From contig JAPTJF010000003.1 in assembly GCA_029339195.1 (NCBI GenBank), positions 372,001 through 436,000 on the forward strand: 64,000 bases of DNA, given 5' to 3'. A program made the translations under genes and the position numbers. Position 1 is the stretch's first letter; every line of letters starts with the position of its first letter. The stretch comes from Micractinium sp. NFX-FRZ (taxonomy: Eukaryota; Chlorophyta; Trebouxiophyceae; Chlorellales; Chlorellaceae). The notes under the pieces were generated by a model. That model searched no databases. It was not told the DNA's origin and saw only the letters and a program-made list of their open reading frames with translations. Positions 10,949 through 21,369 of this stretch are shown here, one piece after another.

Positions 10949-13900
10949 CTACAGGCTGATCAGCAGGGCCAGGGCGCCCATCAGCGCAGCGCTCAGCGCC
11001 GCCCACGGCGTGCCCAGCGCTCCCGCGCTGCTTGGAATGCTGGCAAGGGGCGGGGCGCCGGTTGCGGAGCCAGAGGCGTCGGCAGTGGCGGCACCGGGCA
11101 CCGGCACCGCGGCAGGGGCCGGAGCTGGGGAGGCAGCGGTCGGCACAGGCACAGGGGGTGAGGCCGCGACGGGCTGGGCCGCAGGGGGCGGCGGCGACGA
11201 CGGCGCAGGCGGTGGGGAGCTTGAGGGGAGGAGGGGTGCGCCCTGGGCCAGCTCGGCGGCAGTCAGGTTGACGGCTGCAGTGGAAGGGCAAGACACGGGC
11301 CGGTGGTGTGAGGAGGTGAGTGGGCAGAGCGCACTGAGGCACACAGAAGGCAGCCTGGGGCTCCTTTGGCGCCCCGCCGGGCATGCCACAGCTGTCACAC
11401 GCCATCTTTGACTGCACACTCCACCCTGCTATCCCTGATAGCAGCAATCAATTGCTGCCCCCCCCGAGGCGCTGGGAGCTCACCAGACATGTCGGCCTTG
11501 ATGCCGGGGGTGCTACAGGTGGCGGCGTGCCACGCCGCAAACTCGTCGGCGGGCACCGGGTTCTGCATCCACCGGATCTGCAGGCAGGGGCAGCCAGGGG
11601 GTGACGGCCGGGAGTTGTGAGCCTGAAGATAGCTGCCTTGCTGTCGCAGTATGCATGCATGGCTAGGCCAGCAGCACCAGATGACTGCCGTGCATAGCCG
11701 CTGGGCATGAAGAAAGCAGCAGCCCCTCGTGTGCAGGTAGCCCCCGCACTGCGTAGCTACAGCCGCAGCCACAACGCGCTTGGCTGACGCCAGCTGTCGC
11801 ACTAGTACTTGCCAGGTCGCTGTGTGTCACGAAGAACACATCCTCCAGGGAGGCGGCGTAGTCGATGAAGCGGGCCAGGGCCAGGGCGTTGGGGGAGGGG
11901 CTGCGCACACACATGATGCAGGAGGGGTCGTCGGCCGGCGGCTTGGCGGGCTTGACAGCCAGCCTGCGGTGCAGCGGGGGCAGGGAGGACAGGGAGTTGA
12001 GCGGGCATGGTGGCACACATGTTGACGAGGACGCAAAGATTGGCAGCCTGGGAAGCCAGCGTGGGGAGGGATGCTTGCCAGGCACCCAGGCAGGCAGGCA
12101 AGCGCTGGGCAGGTGCAGCGCCCCCTCCCCCACACAACACTGTCCACAGCAGGAGCAGCCCGACCACAGCGTGCTCAGCACCCGCCGCCTCACCACTCGT
12201 AAAAGGTGCTGATCTGCAGCGGGGTGCGCCCTCCCGCCCGCCTCATGTCCAGCTGCTGCTTGAAGAGGGCAAACATGTCGGGCACAGCAGGGGCGCCGGG
12301 GTTGTCGTCCCCATAATCTGGCGCAGATGCGGAGAGACAGGGGCAGGGAGCGCGCAATCAGATTCGGCGTGCGTGTGCAGCGTGCTTTGTAAGCATGAGG
12401 GGGAGCATGCCACCCGCACCGATAACTGAGGCCCCTGCCAGCAGCGGAGCACCATGATCACTCCGCAGCTGCCGCACGCTCCAGCCTCACACCGTGCCCC
12501 ACCAACTGCTTAACGGTCACCCACTGGAAAGGCGGGCAGGGCCGCCACTCACTTGAGAAGCCGTACATGGTGTCCCCCTGCTGCAACTGGTACAGGGGCA
12601 CCTCCCACAGCCCCGGGTAGCGCTCGCCGGCGGCGCACTTGCCCACGGCATCTCCCAGGAAGTTGCACTCCTGCAAAAGCAGGGAGGGAAGTGGGGATGT
12701 GCTGGGTATGAAGGACAGGCAGAGATGGTGGGTGTAAGCGGCGCAGCGGATGCACTGTGCCGCAACACACCTGCACCACCTGGCTGCGCTCAGACGCAAC
12801 GCAGTTCACCCAGGCACCCACCGGCAGCACTTGATAACAAACATGTGCTGCCTCTTGTTTGGCGGGCGCCCAGGCACCCATCCACCCACATCCACAGTCA
12901 GGCACCCACCCAGCAGCCCCCCACCTGCGGGATGCCGCCGTCCATGGTGTAGGGCCAGAGCGTCTCGTTGGGCGAGGGCGAGGTGGGGTTGTTGGCGTAG
13001 TAGCGCTCAACCAGGGTGGCATCGTACAAGTACCCGTTCTTGGACAGGGCCTGTGCAGTGAAAGGGAGAGAGGGGATGAAGGAGGATGGAGGGTCAGCGG
13101 GGGGGAGCAAGCACAGGGGGAGGCGGGCGGGCACCCCACCCTCCTGGGGTGAGGTCAGAGCGGCAGCCGCTGCGCCCCCGACTGCCCGTGCCACCCTCCA
13201 GCATCGCCAGCCAGGAGGCAGCAGCCAGCAAAGTCGTCAGCCCTTCAAACATGCACGTAGTCCGCTCACCCGTCGGATAGGCGGGTTGTTCACATAGCCC
13301 TGCGCCCGGAAACCCGCCATGTTTCGCAGCGGGAACCCGCACGCCTGGTTCCACCACCTGCGGGGCAAGACGTGTGTACACAGGTGTGATGGTGGGCACG
13401 CAAGGGTGCATCAAGACACAATTGGTCGGTCGGGTGGTCAGGGCACGCCAGCAAGATACAGTTAATCGGTCGGATGGTCAGGGCATGGTTTGCACATCCT
13501 ACTGCAGGCACGTGCACTGCAACGGGCGCAGATAGGCTGCAACTCAAGCAGCGGCGCGCTCACTTGCGGCTCATGGTGATTTCTATTTCAATGCTGGGCT
13601 GGCCAGTCACGGGGTCCCGGCTGTTGTAGTTGGGTGCTGGGTCGGTGGCGGTGAATGGGTCGGTCGGAACAAACCGGTTGGCCTGCAGGGGTGGGAGAGC
13701 GGGGGGAGCGCAGAAGAAGGTGGCGGTGTGGGAGACATACAAGAGAGAGGGGCAACGGGAGCAGGGCGAGGACGGAAAGAGGCCGCGGGGATATAGTTGA
13801 AGGTTGCAGGGTGGAATGCAGGGTGGCAGCGACACGGCATCTGTGCCAACGTGGGCGGCATGAGCGGCGTACAGGGCGTGGCGATGAAGCAAGGGCAAGG

Positions 13901-14999
13901 CGCCAGGCAGGACAGGCGCCAGCAGGGGCTGACCTGCATTGCCAGCTCGTCACCGCGCTGCATGGCGCTCTTCGCGGGTGCACACTCTGCAAGGGGGTGG
14001 GCGCGGTTGCATGGGTTGTTGGGAGGAGGGCGACAGGTGCAGCAGCAAAAGCATGAAAGCTGTCCATTCACCCAGGCGCCATGCATTCAACCGCCATGCA
14101 GGGCAAGCGCCCGTGGCCATGCCCCATGCTCAGCGGCACCAGGCGCAACCATGCCGGCTGGAGCGGCCCTCACCAGAGTGGTACCTGCAGGGGGGCGGGA
14201 GGGGCAGGGGAGAGCAGGTGAGGCGGGGACGAGGAGAGCACATGCGTGCCCAGGTGTGCTATCTGCTCGGGCTCTCATGCAAAAGGTTCCCTGGAGGATG
14301 CTGGAGTGTAACCCACCTCATTGCAAACCAGGTGAGTGGGACGGGGCAGCCGCTGCGCTGCTTCTTGTCCCCCATGACCTTCATCACCAGGTCGTATGAC
14401 AGCTGGTTGAGCGCATTGTCGTGGGAGAGCTGCAGGCATGGGGGCCAGCGTGGGGTGTGTTCAAATGGTTGGTGGGTCAGCAGGTGGCAGACGCCGGTGG
14501 GCGGCAGACGTGAGGGCAGTTGAGGGGCAGGGGGGTGGCGGGCGAGGGGCAGAGCGTGCCTGTGCTGCGCTGCTGTTCGCATCTCTGGGAGAGCTGTTCT
14601 ACATGTAGTAATGTGCATTTTCGGGGCGTGGCGGCATGCGGGCGGGCCTCAGCACCCACCAGAATGAACTGTGGAATGCGGTCGGGCTGCAGGCCGCCGG
14701 GCGGTGTGTTGGCGGCGCACGTGCAGGCGGGCGGGCGGCAGGTGGCCGGGTCGCATGTGTAGCTGGCCGTCGACACGAGGGCGCCTGCATGTCGCAGTGT
14801 TGTGGGCAGGGCAACTAAGGAGGGCTGGGTGACCAGGCAGAGGGGCAGCGCCAGTGGCGGCGGCAGGGCCAGTCTGGGAGCGGCAGCAGAAGGCGGGAAG
14901 GCCGAGGTGGCGCGGCCACACACCGCCCCACGAACCTGACACAAGCGTGGCCGATGCCAGCAGCACCAACGCGGCAGATGCGCTCCGCCAATGGCGCAT
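10949..14999 (-). CDS. Secreted polysaccharide (chitin-type) deacetylase, putative GPI anchor
   Basis: Likely deacetylates a cell-wall or extracellular amino-polysaccharide. Thirteen exons: 14999-14936, 14784-14660, 14429-14317, 14184-14174, 13986-13934, 13682-13564, 13357-13270, 13050-12925, 12670-12553, 12317-12194, 11963-11813, 11577-11484, 11274-10949. They total 1512 nt (503 aa). An N-terminal signal peptide (LVLLASATLVSG) precedes a Cys-rich stretch. A NodB-like core follows, from PQFIL-LSHDNALNQ to VFFVTHSDLIRWMQNPVP. A Pro/Ser/Ala stalk of about 80 residues ends in a hydrophobic tail (ALSAALMGALALLISL) typical of a GPI signal. Exon 4 is only 11 nt. Intron 11 uses a GC donor (GCAAGT, 11812). 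The family call rests on the overall resemblance to eukaryotic chitin deacetylase-like proteins. The metal-binding His residues are not all obvious, so activity is uncertain. Confidence 0.8.
13427..13486. repeat. Short tandem repeat in a deacetylase intron
   Basis: Two units near 13427 and 13464 share GGTCGGnnGGTCAGGGCA-like sequence in intron 6 of the deacetylase gene. No exon sequence is involved, unlike the echoes elsewhere. Confidence 0.7.
14174..14184 (-). other. 11-nt microexon of the deacetylase gene
   Basis: This coding exon of 11 nt is bounded by CTGCAG and GTGAGG. It joins phase 2 of the preceding exon to phase 1 of the next, giving Arg-Tyr-His-Ser-Glu-Cys across the joins. Leaving it out breaks the frame into the following conserved block (ECAPAKSAMQRGDELAMQ). 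Confidence 0.7.
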
Positions 15000-15363
15000 T
15001 TTTCAACGACCTTCAAAGGCGCAGCGGAGAGGACTGAGGGGCGGGAATGTGATGGTGAAATATGGGTCTGCAGAGGCAGCCATGCGCGATGTCGGCAACG
15101 CGGAAACCCCTGACCTGGCGCGCTGAGGTGGCACCCGCTGGGCTGGCACCGAGGCGGCGGCAGGCCCTGAAGGAGGGCTGGCTTTCTGAGGGCACTTGCG
15201 CTGTAAAGCATGCTTACTAAAAAACGAAACCCCTCAAACAAAACATGCATCTCAAGCAAGCAGCACGTAGGAAGAGTGCGGCGGAATGTTCGGCCATGCC
15301 GCTGCTGTGGAAGGCGGCAACCGGTGCTGTAGAAGATTAGTGTGCATGGTGAGCGTGCCCAGC

Positions 15364-15403
<40 letters not shown>

Positions 15404-15524
15404 TGCAGGCTGACAGCTGGCGAACGGAGGGCCGTCCTGTGGCCACTGCGCCTGTGCCGAGGCAGCTATGACGCCAGGGCTCCAGTTCACAGGTGATAGC
15501 TAATGCAGGGGAAAGTTTCGCTCA
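15000..15524. other. Intergenic region with TGGC microsatellite
   Basis: This is upstream of the deacetylase and downstream of the MYND gene (both minus). It holds a run of about nine tandem TGGC units near 15369-15404. I see no gene in it. Confidence 0.5.
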
Positions 15525-16993
15525 TCAGGCTGGCAGGCACTCCCGCCGGTGCACCCTCCAATGCTGCCGCTGGCATGCAGTGCTGCAGGCAGGCAAGCGG
15601 GGGCCAACCAAGGGGCACACACGAGTGAGTTGCCCTCAAGCAGCTGATAGGAATGACGGCCACAAAGCAAGTTGGCTCGGGTTCCTGCCGGCAGCGACCC
15701 GGCGCGCATGCTGCCGAGCGCCTCCGCCCCACCCAAACCCCGCCCCGCCCACCTGCAGTACTGGGCATCCCTGCAGCGGGCGCAGCGCCGCAAGCCCACA
15801 GCCTCCTGGCCGCAGCCGGCGCAATTGGCATTGGTTAGCGTCAGGGCCCTGCCCTGCGCCATCTGCTGCGCAAAGGTGTCAGCGGATAGCCCCCCCTCTG
15901 CCTGCCCTTGACGCCGCTGCCTCAGGATGTCTTGGGTCTGCATGGCCACCAGCCGAACCCGGGCTGTGATGTGTCCAAGAACCGCTTCCCATGCGTGCGG
16001 CAGCAGCTTCCAGCAGCAGCGCAGTGCCTGCTGCGCCTGCTGGTGTGCCTCGCGCGCCCCCTCCAGTGCGCCTCGGCTGCTGCCGGCTGACCCGAATCCG
16101 CGGCTGGCAAGCACCGCTGCTCCGCACGCTGATAACAGCGCAACCTGAGCGCTGTCCAAGGCATGCATGCTGTGGCCCTGCTGCTGTGCCAGCTGGAAGG
16201 CTTGCAGTGCCTGCTCCACTGCCTGCTGCACATGCCCGCTGCAACAGGCATGCGCAGCTGCTGCCACGTGGCTCTTGGGGTTGTGCGGCTCCAGCTCTAG
16301 CATTGTTCTAACGCAGGTCTTCACTGCTGCTTGCATCACTGCAAGCTGGGCTGGCGTGGGGGCGTCCGTGATGGCCTGTACTGATGCACCGCCGTGCTCG
16401 GAACGCTGCAGCCTCAAGTCTTCCTGCAGATCTAAAGCTGCCTGGGCTGCGGCGCGGCAGCACGCATAGCGCAGCTGCTGGGTGCTGACTGGCGGCTGCC
16501 CCAGCCCTGCTGCCGCTGCCACTTGCTCCAGGTGCCTGCTCATCGCCTGCTGCGTGGCCGGGTCTGCCAGCCTGGCGGCAATGTGGCTAGCCATTTCCAC
16601 TGCCCGTGGACGTTCCTGCATCTGCTGCGCCGCCACAGCAACCATCACCACCTGCTCGTTGTCGGGCGATGCCGGCAGCCAATCCTGGCAGTAGGCTGTC
16701 AGGTGCCTGCCATGGGGCCTGTCGCACACCGGCGGCCTGGGGCACAGATAGTTGGCCCTGAGCACCTTGAGAAATGCCAGCTGCACCTGCTGGTGGCTGG
16801 CTGGGCTGCCTGCCTGCAGGGCCGGTCTGCCATCCGCTGTCAGCGGCAGCAGGTCACACGCCTCGCGCAGCAGCTGCACCGACTCCACAAACGCTGCCAC
16901 GTCAGGCGGGCGCTCGGCGGCGGGGACGGCCTGCGCGCGCGCCAGGCGGCGCAGCAGGAAGTCGGCGCCTGGCAGCTGATCCGCCTCGGACAT
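15525..16993 (-). CDS. MYND zinc-finger protein
   Basis: Two exons, 16993-15753 and 15582-15525, encode 432 aa. The first 390 residues are Ala/Gln-rich and helical, with no family I can name. The last 43 residues are a complete MYND finger. The intron falls inside it, after CRDAQYC, and the second exon supplies STACQRQHWRVHRREC, so all eight Cys/His ligands are present only after splicing. MYND fingers bind short proline-containing peptides in partner proteins, so a scaffold or adaptor role is the cautious reading. The reading frame is open straight through exon 1. An unspliced read-through would lose the second half of the finger. Confidence 0.85.
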
Positions 16994-17987
16994 GCCAGGG
17001 GCGTTGGCAGAGGAAGTTGGGACGGGCTTTGCGGCAGCAGTAAGCTCTGTCCCGAGGGAGGTCCCAACTCCGGGTCTGGGGCGTGCCTGTTTGCTGTTTG
17101 CAAATCAACAGCAGCTCTACTATGTATGCGTGCCAGATGGAAAGGAGCTGGGTTGGCGTGGTGCACTGCTCATGGCAGCAGTGACTTTCTACCACCCAGA
17201 AGACCTCTCGTGTTCTCTAGCTAAGCCACAGCTAGCTCGACCCCCCTCCTCGTCCAAGACAACCAGCAGCCCACAGGGGCCTCTGCCTCCCACCATGCCT
17301 GAGCAACAATGGGAGGCGGTGCCTGGCTGCCTGCCGCCGCCCCGCCACCTATACAGCCTCAGCGGCGGCTGCTGGACGGCGGGCGGCTGGTCCTCACACA
17401 GCACTGCCCGCAGCGCATGCCGGCGGGGCTTGTCACTCGTACGCAGCTGCGCGGCCTCAGTGTAGGTGCTGGGTTGCTGTGGCAGGCGGCTGGGAGCACC
17501 TGTGCCCGCTCCTCTCCCTCGCGTTCCACAACATCTCCAGTTGAACGCTTTTACAGGCGGTGAGCATTGGCGACCTGGCGCGCTGCATGGCACGCTGACC
17601 AGAGTGCCGCTGACCAGTGCGAGCTCCAGCGACCCTGCAAATCCACAGTCATCTGCAGGTACGTAAATAGCTTGAAGGCTGTGCAGCCCGCTGCACCTCT
17701 CCACAGCGCCAAGCCGCCCTACCCTTCTGCGCCCTGAACCATCCGCCAGGCGGAGCAGGTCAGGGGCTGCCCGCACATTCAGCCATGCAAGCTGTGCACA
17801 GTTGATCTGTGGGCACCCCCTCAATGTGTGCGCTTACATACTGAGGCAGGGAACGCACCGGCAGGTACAAAGCGACGCTGACAGCCGGCATCAGGGGGCA
17901 CCGCCTGCGGCGCAGAGCTTTGGGCCACCTGCGGCCACCCTACACTCTGTTGGTGCGCCATGCACAACATGCAGCAAGAGCCGAGCG
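16994..17987. other. Intergenic region, no convincing gene
   Basis: A 211-codon minus-strand frame (17824-17189) is open but has no recognisable domain and no upstream ATG in frame. TGTAA on the minus strand (plus 17834-17838) lies about 150 nt past the stop of the ankyrin/Tudor gene and is a likely poly(A) signal for it. This makes most of the region 3' flank or the promoter of the MYND gene. Confidence 0.45.
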
Positions 17988-20209
17988 CTAAGGGGGGCCA
18001 GTGCCGCTAGCTTTAACAGAAAGCACAGCCGCCGCCACAACCGCTGGCGCCTCAACAGCGGGAGCATGGCTGGCAGCCGCCGCTGCTGCTGCGGATTCGG
18101 CGCGCTCCACCCTGCCGGCGCTGGCCGGTGCTGCGCTCGCGCTGGCCCCAGCTCCTGCTGAGCAGTGCGGAACAGCCTGCTGCCTTCTGCAGCCCGCCTT
18201 GCCCTGCTGCGGCTCCTGCTTGAACGCCACCGTCCCACCTGCAGCCCGGGAACAATGGAAGCGAGTGGCAGGGGTTGAGCACAGCTGGCTAGGGAGGTGC
18301 TGTGCTCAGGCAACATGTGGGGAGCATGCTGGCTACAGCAGGTGGTATGCTATAAGAGCTACTGCACCAGGACCTGTAACCCAGCTGCGCAAGCATGCAT
18401 GCATAGCGGGGCAAGAACAGGGCGGGGCGGGCATATCGGGACGCGGCATAACGGTCGCAGCCACCCACCTGCCTCGCCGGCGCCCAACTTCCCACCCAGC
18501 CGCTGCCTGGCAGAGGGGCGCTCCGCCTGCAGCTGCTGCTCAGCGCCCCGGCGGCTGCCAGAGGAGGCAGCAGGGGCAGCTGTTGCCGGCACCATATATG
18601 CTGACACCTCAGCCTCAGCCTGAGCAGCAAGCGCGCCACCGGCAGCCGCCGCCGCTGCAGCCGACTCGTTGCGCCCGCCGCTGCCCCTCCTCGCTGTGGG
18701 CTGCTGCACTGACGTGGCCTGTACTGACGCTGCCTGCTGTAGCTCAGTGGACTTGCTTGGTGCGCAGCGTGCCTGCCTCACGCTAGCGCCCATGCTGCAT
18801 GCCTCTGTGCCGTACTGGAGAGATGGCGGCTGGGTGCCCGGAGCCACCTGCTGCGCCTCCTCAGGCTGTACCCGACTGCCGCTATGGTACTGCGCCTCCA
18901 CCCGCCCGCCTGGCCCCAGCAGTTGGAACCGCTCCTGCAACCAGGGCAATACCAGGTGGCATGGAAAGCATGTGACAGGCGGTAAGAGCCCGACAGGCAT
19001 ACAGGTGTGCATGTGCAGCAAGCAGATGTGGCCCCAGCCCTGCAGTGCAGACTCCACCAACTCAATTTGAACTCCTCAAGTGCTTGATCAAGCGCACTCA
19101 CACTCGGCAGGTGCACACGCTGCAGCTGCTCCTCGGGGCTGACTCCTTTGTACTGCACTCGGTGTGATCTGAGGCAGTGGCGGGGGGGTGGGGAGAGAAT
19201 AAGGGGAGCAGGGCAATTGACGTGTCGAATTGAGGAGTGCCTCGCAGCCTGCATCTTCCCCCGCCATGCCCTCCCCCAGCACCCATGCACATGTTGCCCG
19301 TGTTTGCTGTCAAATCTCACCTGCCCTGCACTGCCTTCAGCACGTAGCCGGGCACCCAGCGGGCCCCCTGCTCGTCGTCCCACCACACCCTGCAGGGCAG
19401 GGAAGGACGGGGCAGGGCGGGGAAGGGCAGGCAACACTGGTCAGAGTGCCGGCCGGGCAGGGCCATCCCGTGTTGCAGCCCTCCCCACGCGGTCACACAT
19501 AGTAGGGCCAACAATGCGTGTCGAAAGGCGCCTGTAAGCATCGAGCTGAGTCAGCAGGCAAGCAGCCACGCAAGATGAGGCCCCCCAGCTAGAAACATGT
19601 GGGCAGCAAGAGAGACGACAGGTATGCCCAGCAAACAGCACGCCCTCACCTGATGTGCCTGCCCACCACCTCTGGAAGACGCTCGGCAGCCACGGGTGCC
19701 AGCACACCCGCTGCCGTTGCCGCCGCTGCCGCCGCTGCCGCTGTTCCTGCAGCCGCTTGCCGCGCTGCTGCAGCTTGCTCCTGCTCCAACTCATGCAGGC
19801 GCAGCGCTGCATCCACCTTGCCTGCTCCCACCTCCGCCTGCTGTGGTGCAGTGTGGCCCTCGCCTCTGCGGGCTGCCAAGTCGGCCCCTGCTGCCGCCAG
19901 TGCACTGACAATGCCAATGCTGCCATGCTGCTTGGCGGCCCACTGGCAGTGCAGCGGTGTCCAGTCCGTGCAGCTGCCAGCCCACATGCTGCCTCCTCCC
20001 TGCAGCAGCTGCTGCTGCACACAGCAGGTACACTGGCTGTGAGAGGGGTGTCCAGTTTGATGCCACGCCCACCGCGTTGGTGGCATCATGTGCTGCAGCC
20101 TGGCACCAACCGCACGTATGCGGCCTGCGGCGGTGGCGTCCGCCGAAGCCGGCAGCACCCATGCCTGGGCGGCAAAGACGGCGGCTGCGGCACGCTGCCA
20201 GTGGGACAT
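17988..20209 (-). CDS. Ankyrin and Tudor-like domain protein
   Basis: Five exons: 20209-19650, 19389-19321, 19168-19102, 18934-18469, 18238-17988. They total 1413 nt (470 aa). Exon 1 holds a weak ankyrin unit (DWTPLHCQWAAKQHG followed by IVSALAAAGADLAAR) and an Ala-rich coiled stretch. Exons 1 to 3 together build a small beta-barrel signature of the Tudor/Agenet type: VVGRHIRVWWDDEQG, then WVPGYVLKAV and HRVQYKG. Such folds read methylated residues on histones or other proteins. The C-terminal half is Ala/Gln/Ser-rich and looks disordered. The start codon is uncertain because there may be an upstream exon. The Tudor-like call is by pattern only. Confidence 0.65.
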
Positions 20210-21369
20210 CCATTGAAGCTGCGGGTCAAGCTGTTCGCAAGGCGGCTGAAACTCCGAGAGTACTGGAGGCGCACCTGGTTTGGCCGCCGCGCTTCAGACC
20301 AGCTTCAGACCCCCAGCCCGGCCACTCTACACAATGGCATCTACGTAGCGTGAGCACGCCAATCAAGAGCCGGATGGAGATGAGCGGGGTTGGGGGGGCG
20401 TATTAGGGCGGCCGACAAAACCCTACTCCTCTTTCGCGCACGGGCGAGCTCACAGACCTCGTTTCCTGGGATTGCACCATTGGATAGTCCAGCAGTTGCG
20501 CCGTGCAACAGGGCGGCTGAAATTGACCGAGGCAGTGTGGACCTCCCGCCAGGCTCATGCCCCCGCCGGCCCCCCCCCTGACCGATGGAGGCCCACCATC
20601 CTGCCTACAACCTTTAGACAGCTGTAGTGCACCAGCCACATACAGTTGCAGTGTGCACATGCGTTCTCATGCCAAGCACATGTCGAACTGCCTTGGGTAC
20701 CCCTTCTCCGAGCCGCCGCCGCCGCAGGGACGTTGGGGGGTGCATGTGCTGCCGCCCCACCCATGTTCTGCACGGGGCGAGTGAGGTTTTGATTCACCGG
20801 TGGGGCAGGCCTGCAATGTGCACGCCCTTTTCTGCTCAAGTGACTTGCTGGGGTCTTCGCATTTCTCTGAACCGTCTCCCTGGCTGCTGCCCCAATCTCC
20901 CGAATTCACAACTTGCCCCGCCGCCAGTGCCAGCCCGTTCAAGCACTGGATGGTTCTCGGCTGCCCTTTGCTCTGGGCATCTGCACGCTCAGCAAGTTTG
21001 ACGTGCAAGAAGTTATGATCAGCACCATAGTGTGGTAACAACAGCAGAATAGGCAAAGGCATGGTTGGCGCGCACGTTGGGGTGCCGCCCACAGCGTGCC
21101 GCCTCAGCGTGCCGCAGGGTGCCCCTTCACTCCTGATCTCGGCGCGGGTACCCTTTCTTCTAACTTTCTGACACCCACAGTCGTTCCAAGAATCATAGCA
21201 GAACTGTTTGCGCGACCGGCGCACCTCCTCAGGGCGCCGGCGACGCACCGTTTGAGAACTCGCGCAAGCGCCGTTGAACCCACCTCGCGATCACCGCGAA
21301 ATCCTAGTTTGCGCCGCCGCAAGTGCCGCCACTTTCCCCGCCGCCCGGCCCCGGCGTCCCGCCCTGCCC
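20210..21369. promoter_or_regulatory. Divergent intergenic region
   Basis: This separates the ankyrin/Tudor gene (-) from the F-box gene (+) and must hold both promoters. A 193-codon minus-strand frame at 21248-20667 has no domain and atypical composition, and I do not call it a gene. Confidence 0.4.

Noticed and set aside
14477..15490. A 337-codon minus-strand frame covering the start of the deacetylase
   Set aside because: Only the segment 14784-14660 is a real exon. The rest reads intron and upstream sequence, including a TGGC repeat.
17189..17824. A 211-codon minus-strand frame between the MYND and ankyrin/Tudor genes
   Set aside because: There is no in-frame ATG after the preceding stop, no domain, and it lies beyond a probable poly(A) signal. 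It could be an exon of an unseen gene, but I cannot support that.
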